This document shows, one piece after another, positions 36,090-45,118 of a stretch of 64,000 bases of DNA. The notes under the pieces were generated by a model. It was not told where the DNA came from. It was given only the letters and a program-made list of their open reading frames with translations, and did no database searches. The stretch spans positions 1 to 64,000 of the forward strand of contig NZ_JAMBPR010000005.1 of NCBI RefSeq assembly GCF_024206475.1, read 5' to 3'. Numbering within the stretch: position 1 is the stretch's first letter; each line of letters starts with the position of its first letter. The position numbers were made by a program, and so were the translations under genes. Source of the stretch: Paraburkholderia sp. CNPSo 3274 (GTDB lineage Bacteria; Pseudomonadota; Gammaproteobacteria; Burkholderiales; Burkholderiaceae).

Positions 36090-39000
36090 TGCGCCTCCGG
36101 CACAATGCCTTGCGGCAGGGGCACCGCGGCGTGCTTCGCCGCGGCGATGGCCGCGAGCGGCAGCGGCGGAGGACCGTTGACAGTCGCCTTCGGCCCAGCC
36201 TTTGCGCTGCCGGTCAGAAAGATGCGCGCGGGCAATGCAAAGTGCCGCAGCTGCAGGACGTCAAGCGGTCCGGCGCCGGCCTCGCTGCGCAACTGGGCCC
36301 TGAGCGGAATGCCCTGGCTTGCATCCGGCGTCCACGTGAGCAGCCAGCGCGCGTTATCCTGCCGGGAGACCTTCGCCCGCTCCAGCAGCCGGATCAGTCC
36401 GAACCGGCCCTGTGCATCGAGCGCCGTGCGCAGGCCGCCTTGTTCGGTCTTCCATTCGATGTGCGAGAGGTTCTCGAGCGACTGGCCCGGCCACTCGAAC
36501 GGGACCCAGTCCTCCTGCTGGTTGAAGTAGTCGAGCTCACGCCCGGACAGCACCGCTTTCATGTTTGTCACGCCCGGCGTCGCGACACCGCGCAGATCAA
36601 ACCGGATATGCGCGTCGCCAGACGGAAACAGCACAGTCGAGACCCGCATCAAGCGGTTCAGCCCTTCCAGAAACGCCGGATCAAGCCGCAGGGCATCCTG
36701 TTGCGTGCCCGCGCCCTGCGCGGCTACCCAGCGGTCGCCCTGACGCTCGACGATGCCGGCCAGCTGCGTCGTGACGAACTGCGTGATCACGCCGTTGTCC
36801 GGGCGCATGAACCGGGCCATCTCGGGCAGCGACGCATCGTTGTCTGAATCGGCGAACGGATAGCGACCGCCGAAGGCGGTGTTCCAGTCAGCCAGGATCG
36901 AACTGCGCCAGATGTCGTTCAGGCTGGCTGCCGCGGGCTGCACTACCGCCTGCCAGGTCTGGTCGAGGGGTGCCTGGAACAGCTGGCCGAAACCGGCCCA
37001 TTGCTGGCCGAGGCTTGCCGCGACACGGCTGGCGTAGTCGCGGCTGTCCGCAATATCCGACGTCTTGCCCTGAAGCACCGCCTGCGCGGCGGCGCGCGAC
37101 ATCGCTTCCGTATCCGGGCCGTTCACCATCTGCTCCAGCTTCAGGCGCATCGCCGTGACGCGTTCGAGATAGCGCGCGAGGCTCAGGTCACCGGTCGTTG
37201 CCACCTGCACAGCCGTCTTGCCAGCCTGCGCCGGCAAGCCGGATAGGAGATCGCTACCACTAAGCCGCAGGATCGGCCCGAATGCATTCGCGAGGGGGGC
37301 GAGCTGGGGCTGTGCCCGCTTCGAAGGATCTTTCTCGTCGGCGCCAACAAGCTGGTGTGCCTTGCTGATCAGCGTATCGGAGAGCGATTGCGCCGTGACG
37401 CCCGCACTGGCCTGATACACGATGGCATTCATGAGGGCGACCAGCGGCGAGCGCTGCGGGTCGCCCAGCAGCGAAAGCTGGTCGGCGGTGGCCGACAGTG
37501 TCGGGGCGCTCTGCCAGCGCAGGCTGTTGAGGAACTGCGCCCATGCGCGCGCATAGTCGTCGAAGTAGCGCTGTCGCAGTTCCGCTTTCAGCGTCGATGA
37601 CGTCGCGCTGGCCGTCTTCGCGTCCGAGAGCACCCAGTCGCCGGCGACGTTCCCCTGCTCGCTCGCCTCGTCGATCGCCTTTGAGATGCGCTGCTTCCAC
37701 GCTTCGCGCATGAAGACGCCCGGAATGGTCTGGCTCGTGTTGAACAGGCCGCGCCCGGTAGTGTCGCCAAGCAGGCTGGCCAGCGAGACCGGCGGATACT
37801 TCGGCTTCGCGTCGTCGAGGATCTGCTGGTAGGTCGCATCGGTCGAGTTCTGGATGCCGCGCACACCGATGACGGTCTGCCGCGTGGCGGCGACCAGGCT
37901 GCTGTCCGGAACGATGGCGAGCGGTGAACCATTCGCAGCAGGTCGGCGGCCCAGGTGATCCGCGAAGAATGCAATGGCGTGCTGGCGAAGGTCCTCCCAC
38001 GTGCCGGCCGAAAGCGGCGAACTGGACGGGCGGGCTGGCGCCTGCGTCGCCACAAGCTGGGGCGTCAGGAACGAAGCGACGGCCCGCTCAGGCCTGGCGA
38101 GCATCAGGTAGGCCTTGAGCGTGTCGTACGCGGCCTGCGCCTGGGCGTTGCCGCCACTTGCGATCTCCGCGTCGGACGTCGACGCAAGCTGGCGCAGGCG
38201 ATCCTCCAGTTTCTGGCGGATCGGACCAACGAGGATACGGCCCGCAGCATCCTCATAGCCGGGCCACAGCACAGCGAGCAGGGCGCTGTCGCGATTCAGA
38301 CCGAAGCGCGTGGTCCAGCGCGCGCCGTCGCGCTGACGGCTCTCGAGCGTGTCGATCTGCTTGTCGAGACTGTCGAGTGCCTGCATGCCCTGCGCCTGGC
38401 TCAGGGTTCCAGACAGTTTCGCGAGCGTGTCCTGCGCTGCGCCGATCGTTGCGCGATTCGAGAAGCCCGACACCATCGTGCCCACGATCCAGAGGGCGGC
38501 CACGCCTGTTGCCATCCACGCGGCGAGGATCGACGGTGAAAAGCCAACGCGGCGACCGTGGACCTTCCGGCTGTGATCGGCTATCGTCTGCCAGACTGAG
38601 CGCTGCTGTGGAGCGATGGGATCGGCTCCCGGTTGATCGTCTGCGTTGCCCTCGGTCTTCTCAGCGGCTTTGGGCGGTGCCGGTTCCGGCTCCCTGAAGA
38701 GCGGCGCGAACAGGAGCCCATGAACGGCCTGACGCCAGTAACGCGAATTCGCCGTCTGCACCGCAAGTCCCGACAGGGCGCTACCTAGCCGCTCGATATG
38801 CTGAGAAAGCTCGGCCGGGTAGCGGTCGCGATTGTCCGCTGCAAGCCGCGCGACGCCTGTGTCTGCCAGATTGCGCGTGAGGCTTTGCAGCGAGACCCCG
38901 ACTTCTTCGGCATTAACTCGCGTGTTTGCCCAGGTGAAACCGATAGCTTCATCCGGACCCGTCGGCACGGTGCCAAAGTCCGTCACGTTGACCAGATAGG

Positions 39001-39649
39001 CCGGCGCCGCCCAGCGCAGCGCACGGGCATGGCGTGCGAGCCGTTGTGAAAGGCCGTTGACGTCAAATGGCGCGGTTGCGGAAATACGGTTGCCCGTGAC
39101 CGCGACAATCGCATCGACCGGGCGATGATGACGCAGGCGGCGGATTTCCTCGAGCCAGCCTGTTTCGATTTTGTCGCTGGTTTGCTTTGCGTAAAGCAGG
39201 ACCGTATCGCCCGTGAACGCGTAGCCGGTCTCGACGAGCCCCGGAACCAGGCGTTTCACAAGGGGTTCATCTCCAGCGACAAGCACCCAACGATCGCGCC
39301 AGCGCCAGCGCCTGCCATGGCGGTCCCGGAGCGCTTCTGCCAGCGACACGGATCTGGATGAACCGGTAGCCTGATCTGATTTCGGAACGTTCGATTGCGC
39401 GTCATATCGCATCAGCCATCGGGTCGCCCGCATGGAAGCGATCCAGAGGAGAATGGCCTCAAACAACTTCACAAGAATCAGGCACAGCAGCAGCCCCGAG
39501 AGAAGTGCCAGCTCAATGTTGATGCGTGTGTTTTGACTCCACCCCTGTTCCATCCCCCCGAACCACGTCGCAAGGCCAAGAATAATAAACAGGATGGTTA
39601 TCGCAATACCAATGAAAAGCGCTGCGGGCCGCGGCTTGTGATCGTTCAT
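36086..39649 (-). CDS. tssM: T6SS inner-membrane protein TssM (IcmF-like)
   Basis: 1187 residues from ATG 39649 (MNDHKPRPAALFIGIAITIL), which overlaps the upstream stop as ATGA; an ATG five codons earlier is possible. TM helices lie near residues 8-30, 45-72 and 370-392. The cytoplasmic domain between TM2 and TM3 has WVLVAGDEPLVKRLVPGL where many TssM carry a Walker A loop; the GxxGxGK(S/T) residues are absent, so this variant should not bind ATP in the classical way. The large periplasmic part ends with the TssM C-terminal domain (VRFDLRG-type strands, WLLTWTPD). Partner of TssL and TssJ. Confidence 0.95.
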   Translation of the reverse strand: MNDHKPRPAALFIGIAITILFIILGLATWFGGMEQGWSQNTRINIELALLSGLLLCLILVKLFEAILLWIASMRATRWLMRYDAQSNVPKSDQATGSSRSVSLAEALRDRHGRRWRWRDRWVLVAGDEPLVKRLVPGLVETGYAFTGDTVLLYAKQTSDKIETGWLEEIRRLRHHRPVDAIVAVTGNRISATAPFDVNGLSQRLARHARALRWAAPAYLVNVTDFGTVPTGPDEAIGFTWANTRVNAEEVGVSLQSLTRNLADTGVARLAADNRDRYPAELSQHIERLGSALSGLAVQTANSRYWRQAVHGLLFAPLFREPEPAPPKAAEKTEGNADDQPGADPIAPQQRSVWQTIADHSRKVHGRRVGFSPSILAAWMATGVAALWIVGTMVSGFSNRATIGAAQDTLAKLSGTLSQAQGMQALDSLDKQIDTLESRQRDGARWTTRFGLNRDSALLAVLWPGYEDAAGRILVGPIRQKLEDRLRQLASTSDAEIASGGNAQAQAAYDTLKAYLMLARPERAVASFLTPQLVATQAPARPSSSPLSAGTWEDLRQHAIAFFADHLGRRPAANGSPLAIVPDSSLVAATRQTVIGVRGIQNSTDATYQQILDDAKPKYPPVSLASLLGDTTGRGLFNTSQTIPGVFMREAWKQRISKAIDEASEQGNVAGDWVLSDAKTASATSSTLKAELRQRYFDDYARAWAQFLNSLRWQSAPTLSATADQLSLLGDPQRSPLVALMNAIVYQASAGVTAQSLSDTLISKAHQLVGADEKDPSKRAQPQLAPLANAFGPILRLSGSDLLSGLPAQAGKTAVQVATTGDLSLARYLERVTAMRLKLEQMVNGPDTEAMSRAAAQAVLQGKTSDIADSRDYASRVAASLGQQWAGFGQLFQAPLDQTWQAVVQPAAASLNDIWRSSILADWNTAFGGRYPFADSDNDASLPEMARFMRPDNGVITQFVTTQLAGIVERQGDRWVAAQGAGTQQDALRLDPAFLEGLNRLMRVSTVLFPSGDAHIRFDLRGVATPGVTNMKAVLSGRELDYFNQQEDWVPFEWPGQSLENLSHIEWKTEQGGLRTALDAQGRFGLIRLLERAKVSRQDNARWLLTWTPDASQGIPLRAQLRSEAGAGPLDVLQLRHFALPARIFLTGSAKAGPKATVNGPPPLPLAAIAAAKHAAVPLPQGIVPEAQ

Positions 39650-40887
39650 GTCTGTTTCTGGCATACCAGTGCAACCAGGTCATCGCCTTCCTGCGCAATA
39701 ACCAGCTGGGGTTCGTTCATAAGTGCTGCGTTTGCAGCGGCCAGCGTTGTCGCAAGCCACGCGCGTGCCGCGCCGGCATTGCCAACCGTCTCATCTACGT
39801 CGACAGGCCTCATCCGGTGTCCGAACCGGCACGACGATCGGATGGTCCTTAAGGCATCTTTGCCAAGTCCGGTGCCCCATGTCGTTCCGGTTTTGTCGAA
39901 CGATGTCCTTCCCCAACGGACAGCAAGCTTCAGTACGTCCGCCACTTTTTCCGGGGTTCCCCTCGCCGGGCGATGGATGCGTAGTGCAGGCTTGCCGTTC
40001 ATCTGTCCGGCAACAGCAGGAGTGCCAACAAGCAGCATCGACGCGGCCTCAGCGACTCCGTTAGCAAGCACGTCACTTGCTGCCTTACGCAACTGGACGG
40101 CAACGAGGAGCCGAACCACATCAGGTCGAACTCCGTCGTGCCACGAATCGGCATGGAATAGCGAAAGCTCCCTGGTTGCGGGCTTTACCTGGACGCGCAA
40201 CGACGGAAATTTTTCTTTCAGAAGCGGCTGCAGACGTGCAACCCATGTGGCAGGCTGCAGTACAGTGTCAACGCAGAGGTCCACACTCATTGACACTTGC
40301 CGGGGAAGCTGAAGAATCTGGGGGGCCAGGTCACTCATCAACTCGTTCAGCAGCCATTCACAGGCTTCTGTCTGACGCGCATGTTCGGTCCGGGCGTTAC
40401 CTCCATAGAACCGCTTGCCCGGTATCTCGAGCCAACGGGCCATCACGTCGGTGTTGGGCCTAACCTGGCTGGAAGCCGGGCGCAGTTTTATCTTCCCATC
40501 AAACAGATCTTCGACGGAATTCTCCTCCTCGCTGGACGAAAATCGCCAGGCGTGCCCCAGAACGGCCAGCGGCTGGCTTGAAAGCTCGTGACGCTGCTCT
40601 TCTATGTCATCGGCAGTCCGGTTTGTGGCGAGTGCGGCGTTGACGCGCACGTATGTCCAGGCGAGTCGGCAAGCCAGCAGAAGTCCCCATATCAGGACCG
40701 GTAGTGCGACCGCACGGAACCAGAACCAGACCGTGTTCGTTGGTTTGCCTGCACGCCAGAGGAAAACGGTCAGGGACGCGCCCGCCGCAAGCATGAGGCA
40801 AAGCAGAAGTGCCCAGACGAGAATCGACGGCCGCGATGCTTCCGGAACCCTGACCCGCGGCGGAATACGTTCAAAATCAACGGGCAT
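39646..40887 (-). CDS. Two-helix inner-membrane protein inside the T6SS operon, function unknown
   Basis: 413 residues with TM helices at about 22-43 (ILVWALLLCLMLAAGASLTV) and 55-75 (AVALPVLIWGLLLACRLAW), then a long soluble domain of some 330 residues. The soluble part has a repeated alternation of hydrophobic strands and helices (VSMSVDLCVDTVLQPATWV, LLVAVQLRKAASDVLANGV, GTGLGKDALRTIRSSCRFG). No family was recognised. It sits between the PAAR gene and tssM, starts 4 bp after the PAAR stop and overlaps tssM as ATGA, so it is made with the apparatus. It could be an accessory part or effector adaptor tied to the membrane complex. Confidence 0.7.
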   Translation of the reverse strand: MPVDFERIPPRVRVPEASRPSILVWALLLCLMLAAGASLTVFLWRAGKPTNTVWFWFRAVALPVLIWGLLLACRLAWTYVRVNAALATNRTADDIEEQRHELSSQPLAVLGHAWRFSSSEEENSVEDLFDGKIKLRPASSQVRPNTDVMARWLEIPGKRFYGGNARTEHARQTEACEWLLNELMSDLAPQILQLPRQVSMSVDLCVDTVLQPATWVARLQPLLKEKFPSLRVQVKPATRELSLFHADSWHDGVRPDVVRLLVAVQLRKAASDVLANGVAEAASMLLVGTPAVAGQMNGKPALRIHRPARGTPEKVADVLKLAVRWGRTSFDKTGTTWGTGLGKDALRTIRSSCRFGHRMRPVDVDETVGNAGAARAWLATTLAAANAALMNEPQLVIAQEGDDLVALVCQKQT

Positions 40888-40891
40888 CGCC

Positions 40892-41290
40892 TTATCGGAC
40901 CTTCGCGCCGTCAGTCGAGGCTATCAGGACACTCCCGCACTGCGTTGCATCGCCATCCCTCGACAAGGGCGTACCGGCGTCCTTCATGCTGCTGCTTCCT
41001 TCAATGATTTCGTTGTCGCCGTGGATTGGACAGGACACAAGGATGCCAACCTTCGCTGCACGCCGTCCCTTCACCTTGATACGGTCGGAGCCCGAAAGTA
41101 CCTTGCCACCGTGGCTTGTGCTGTCACCTTCGTATGCCAGTTTTTTCATTCGCCAACACTCCCTGCTGACCAGTACAAGGTCTGAAAACTTCTCTTTAAG
41201 CGGACGCCCATCGCCGAATCCGTCCTTGAAAAGGATTCGGCGTTTATGAAAAATTGCGTATTTCTGGGGCAAAACACTAGCGGATCCCAT
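40892..41290 (-). CDS. PAAR-domain spike-tip protein
   Basis: 132 residues from ATG 41290, which overlaps the preceding immunity stop as ATGA; an ATG twelve codons earlier would overlap that gene by 37 bases. A leader of about 47 residues (KYAIFHKRRILFKDGFGDGR) comes before the PAAR core: KLAYEGDSTSHGGKVLSGSD, AAKVGILVSCPIHGDNEIIEG, DGDATQCGSVLIAS. The Cys and His residues fit the metal-binding tip. PAAR proteins cap VgrG and sharpen the spike. No C-terminal toxin is attached. Confidence 0.88.
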   Translation of the reverse strand: MGSASVLPQKYAIFHKRRILFKDGFGDGRPLKEKFSDLVLVSRECWRMKKLAYEGDSTSHGGKVLSGSDRIKVKGRRAAKVGILVSCPIHGDNEIIEGSSSMKDAGTPLSRDGDATQCGSVLIASTDGAKVR

Positions 41291-42345
41291 CACGGCGCAA
41301 TTGCCAGTTGGTTGGATTTGATCCATCTAAGCAGGTGTCTACCGGAAACGTTGACGTAGTCCACATAGGCCCAGCCTGCGGGAGACTGCTTCAATACCGT
41401 CACTACATCGCTCTGGACCAGATATGCCCGACTCGCGTGTGCATCATCAGGCGCCGTATAGAGCGTCGCTTGTTGCACCGATACGATCGCCGTACGATGC
41501 GTGGTTTCCACGACTACCGGCGCAGACGTGCCGATGGTGCTGCTGTCTGCCTTTGAATTCGCGGCGTCGATCAGTCGCGCATCGTTGTCTGCGCCTGCCG
41601 CGTGCAAGGCTTTCGCAATCTTGCGATAGGCGTCACGATTGGCCGAAGACGGCGGATCGCACCGCAGGAGATTGTCGGTGCCGGAAGCATCTTTGATGAG
41701 TGACCGTGGCGGCTGACCAGCCCCGATAAACTGAAGCAGTCGGATTGCCGACGGACGCTCATCCTTCAGCATCAAACTCGTCTGTTCGTCAGTTCCCCAC
41801 TGCGCACGCTGGCCAGCCTGCCATCCCGCTCCGCATATTTCACCAGTTTGATCAGCGGTGATACATCCAGTGCGGATCTCAATGGCAGCGCAGTATTCCC
41901 GGCTCGCGTCAGATTCCGGCTGACCCGGCCCTGACGACACAGAACCTGATTCGATTCTCCCGATGACGACATATTGACCTGACGGCGAGATATTACCGTT
42001 GCTCGGCGGCTCCATTTGTGTACCACCCGAGTCCGCCGCGCCAATTCTTGGCAGCAGACTGAACGTCGCTCCGTTTGGGAAATGGAATGTTGCCTGTTGC
42101 CATGCACGCTCCGGCAACGGTGTTTGAGGGTTCAACGCCTTGCCATAGATAATCGCTGCCCCACCCGGCAACGCGAACCTGAACGTAGACGAAGGTGCGG
42201 CAGCATTTGCTGGAGCGGGAGCGCCGCCGCTCAGCAGCAAGACAGAGGCAATTATTGCACCGAGACGAACAGCTTGGACCGGCGACGAGCCGGTTCGACA
42301 TGGTGCAACATCTGCTTTCGTAATTCTTGAGTTCATGCTTTTCAC
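41290..42345 (-). CDS. Secreted SH3b-domain protein, immunity candidate for the M23-type effector
   Basis: 351 residues from GTG 42345, overlapping the effector stop as GTGA. A hydrophobic stretch LGAIIASVLLLSGGAPAPAN ends in an Ala-rich cleavage site near residue 49, so it is exported. The C-terminal 60 residues look like a bacterial SH3 domain (QQATLYTAPDDAHASRAYLV, SPAGWAYVDYVNVSG). Cys pairs (EYCAAIEIRTGC, GEICGAG) suggest disulfides. Its position after a peptidoglycan-hydrolase effector and before PAAR points to an immunity role in the periplasm, inferred from context. It shares no evident similarity with the immunity protein at 2176-2904. Confidence 0.65.
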   Translation of the reverse strand: MKSMNSRITKADVAPCRTGSSPVQAVRLGAIIASVLLLSGGAPAPANAAAPSSTFRFALPGGAAIIYGKALNPQTPLPERAWQQATFHFPNGATFSLLPRIGAADSGGTQMEPPSNGNISPSGQYVVIGRIESGSVSSGPGQPESDASREYCAAIEIRTGCITADQTGEICGAGWQAGQRAQWGTDEQTSLMLKDERPSAIRLLQFIGAGQPPRSLIKDASGTDNLLRCDPPSSANRDAYRKIAKALHAAGADNDARLIDAANSKADSSTIGTSAPVVVETTHRTAIVSVQQATLYTAPDDAHASRAYLVQSDVVTVLKQSPAGWAYVDYVNVSGRHLLRWIKSNQLAIAP

Positions 42346-45110
42346 GATGGCGTTCCTAGGGCTTGAAGCAGATGCTCATATCGCTGCGGCGCGACCGACA
42401 CGCCGTTGACATGCGCCATATAGCGGGATGGGCCATAGTCCTGCAGAATGCTGGTTTCGTATGCAGTACCGTTCGCTCCCCACTCAGCAGGATTGCGGGA
42501 CACACGTGGATTGTGTTGAAAAAAGCGATCCAGCGAGGCTTTCATACTGTTTGCCGTCGCACCAGGCGCGTTGACGTCTTGATCCAAGACGGTCGCACGG
42601 CCGAGCGGTGACTGCAAATAGTCCTTGATCGGATAAGGATAGCCACCGGGCGTCTTGCCAATAGCGTGATTGAGGCGATCGACAAAGTCCTTGACTTGCA
42701 GCACTTGGTATAACGGCGACGATACGGCGTGTGCCATCGACGCGACAGGCGGACATTCAACCGGCTTACCAAAGGTGTGGACCGAACAATCGCGTCGCAG
42801 CGCGGTGTAAAGCTCATCGCCAATCATCCGAACTCCATTCGTAAATGTCGCATGCGCATACCCCAGCGCTGCTTCGTCGCCCGACCCCGTAACGGTCCAG
42901 CCGCAGTTGGAAAAATACTGTTGGTACTCGGCAGGATGCGCGTCTCGAAAAGCGGCAATCTGCGTCGCCAACTCACCCCGACTTTCCGCCCCGCGAATGG
43001 TCTTTTGCATTGCGCCGGCGCTGATGATCGCCTTGTCGATCGCTTGAACCGTATCCACCTTGCCTTCATTCTGGGACATAGCGCGCAGAATCTTCTCTTC
43101 GGTCTCGCTTAATGTGCCGTTGGTCCGCATTGTCGCCAATGCAGCACAGTTGCCCAACGAAATCGAGCCCGAATGCTGCGGTCCGTACCAAAACGTATTC
43201 GCTCCTGCCTTGAAGCGCGTTCCGGTCACGGTCATACAACAACCACAGGCACAAACGTCGGGATTGGGATTAAAGAAATTTCCCACCAGCCCAATCGGAT
43301 GAATATGAAAAACGTCCGAACCCGGAAATCCCGGCACACCGGCCTTGACCTCATCCCACCACACGAGATTGGCGATGCGCTTCTTTTCCTCTTCGTGCTC
43401 GGGGCGAGGGCCAGTGTGCTGCTCAATGGCGGCGATCAGGTCCTGCCACTTGGCCGGGTTGGCCCATTCACTCTCGTGCTTCGGAATCAGGCGCGAGGCC
43501 CGGAACGCAACCCATGGAAAACCAGAACCCTGCGCGCCTTGCCCGATGCTGGAGAGTTCGTCCACAGCGTGCACACCGTCGCCCGTCGGGAAAAGCACAC
43601 CGTAGATTGCAGCCATGAGCGGGCTAAGTTTGGCCTTGGAGCCCCGGTCGGGTGTCTGCTGCTGTCCTGCCTGGTAGGCGACATAGTCCTGCGTGTTCGC
43701 AAAGATGGTGTGCGCTGGATCGTGGTCCTCATCGTGACACTCGAAGTCCACCCAGCTTTGAGCATGTTCGCGGGTCACCATACCGCCGGCAAAGCTTTGC
43801 TCCCGCACCCAACCTGAAACCGGGTGGCGTTGAACATCCTCGCTGTCGATTTTCCACCAGGTGCGCTTGTGCCCGTCGTTGCCAGGCTGCGTTTCCGTGA
43901 CCATGTGGCTGGCATCGTGCGGCAGCGTGGCAAATCCACAGACCTGGATCACATCGGTCGGATTCGGCTCTTCGCCAGGTTGTGCGGGGGGCGGGGCCTG
44001 GTACAGATGCACGCCACTGTTCACGCGCAAAATGGTGGGATCCGGTGATACACCCAGCTGATTCCACTGATTCCTGTTCCCGGTCGTGTCCTCGATGTGC
44101 GCGTCGACCCAGTTCCGTCCGTCTTCGATGAACTGTTTGATGGTGTCATCACAGAACACCTCAATGTGCACCATCCGGATGGAGGTTGAATTGCGAAGGG
44201 AGTCGAAACGACCAAGGTAGCCGAGCACATCACCCGCCTTGACCTTGACCCGTCTTCCCTCCAGTACGACGTTTACCGAATCGAAGAAGGAATCCGGCAC
44301 AACGTTTTTTACGACAGGGCCATCGTGCCCGTGTTCCTTGCCCAGAAATATCCATTTACCGATGGCAACGGCTGGATCTACATACTCACCAACCTTGGGT
44401 GCGTACAGCGCTCCAGGCGCGTCCGCTATTTGTCCCCAGGATCCCTCGCGTTTAGAGAGACTCACCTGCGTTCCCCGTGGGAGTATCCCGAGCACGGCTC
44501 CGTGAGGTTTGCTTGCGCGGACATTCAGTCCTGTCTGCCCGTCAGGCGCCGGCTGGCCGTTGGCGCCGGATTTGGCTTTGTCGGAAGCCTCCTGGGTCAC
44601 TTCCACCTTCGCAGCCCAGTACGCCGGCCAGGGAAGTGTCGAATCGCTTTCGTAGCCGGCGTAGTCCTGCAGATGCATATACAGGCTGAAGAACGTGAGC
44701 GTCGTGCCACGTGGAAATTCCATCGTGTGCTTTACCAGTGCAAAACCCGTGCTGTACGACGCATTGATCGCGGGCTGGCCATCGGTGGCCGGGATCTGGT
44801 TGACCAGATAGGCCCGATTCAGGCGCCACGCGACAACTTCGCCATCAGCAATGCAGCGCACCCCAGCCTTGAAGTCCATCGACTGCCCGGCACCCGCCTC
44901 GGTGACATGGATGCCGCCGTGCCACATCCCCCCGCTGCTTACCGGGAACGAGCCTGACGATTCCTGCTTCAGAAGCTGGTACATCTCGTGCTCGTCAGTA
45001 AAGTCTGCTGCAGCACCACCATTGTCTTGTCCCTTCTTGCGAAACGGAAAGGCGAACGTGATCTGCTTCAGGGGCTGTGTCGGTGTAGCCGCAGGCGAAC
45101 TGTTTGCCAT
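42342..45110 (-). CDS. T6SS effector with M23-like domain, inserted SH3b and Cys-rich C-terminal region
   Basis: 922 residues, starting 8 bp after the vgrG stop. The M23-like fold is split: GGMWHGGIH (H64, H68) and SLYMHLQD (H146) lie before, and MVHIEV (H315) after, an SH3b-like insert at about 190-235 (TGLNVRASKPHGAVLGILPR). The second catalytic His of the usual HxH is Met313, so activity may be altered. The middle contains a CACGCC cluster at 620-625, suited to metal or disulfides. The C-terminal part has AMSQNEGKVDTVQAIDKAII with E682, which resembles lysozyme/transglycosylase-type active sites. No signal peptide. Likely a cell-wall toxin delivered by the adjacent VgrG. Confidence 0.72.
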   Translation of the reverse strand: MANSSPAATPTQPLKQITFAFPFRKKGQDNGGAAADFTDEHEMYQLLKQESSGSFPVSSGGMWHGGIHVTEAGAGQSMDFKAGVRCIADGEVVAWRLNRAYLVNQIPATDGQPAINASYSTGFALVKHTMEFPRGTTLTFFSLYMHLQDYAGYESDSTLPWPAYWAAKVEVTQEASDKAKSGANGQPAPDGQTGLNVRASKPHGAVLGILPRGTQVSLSKREGSWGQIADAPGALYAPKVGEYVDPAVAIGKWIFLGKEHGHDGPVVKNVVPDSFFDSVNVVLEGRRVKVKAGDVLGYLGRFDSLRNSTSIRMVHIEVFCDDTIKQFIEDGRNWVDAHIEDTTGNRNQWNQLGVSPDPTILRVNSGVHLYQAPPPAQPGEEPNPTDVIQVCGFATLPHDASHMVTETQPGNDGHKRTWWKIDSEDVQRHPVSGWVREQSFAGGMVTREHAQSWVDFECHDEDHDPAHTIFANTQDYVAYQAGQQQTPDRGSKAKLSPLMAAIYGVLFPTGDGVHAVDELSSIGQGAQGSGFPWVAFRASRLIPKHESEWANPAKWQDLIAAIEQHTGPRPEHEEEKKRIANLVWWDEVKAGVPGFPGSDVFHIHPIGLVGNFFNPNPDVCACGCCMTVTGTRFKAGANTFWYGPQHSGSISLGNCAALATMRTNGTLSETEEKILRAMSQNEGKVDTVQAIDKAIISAGAMQKTIRGAESRGELATQIAAFRDAHPAEYQQYFSNCGWTVTGSGDEAALGYAHATFTNGVRMIGDELYTALRRDCSVHTFGKPVECPPVASMAHAVSSPLYQVLQVKDFVDRLNHAIGKTPGGYPYPIKDYLQSPLGRATVLDQDVNAPGATANSMKASLDRFFQHNPRVSRNPAEWGANGTAYETSILQDYGPSRYMAHVNGVSVAPQRYEHLLQALGTPS

Positions 45111-45118
45111 GAATTATC

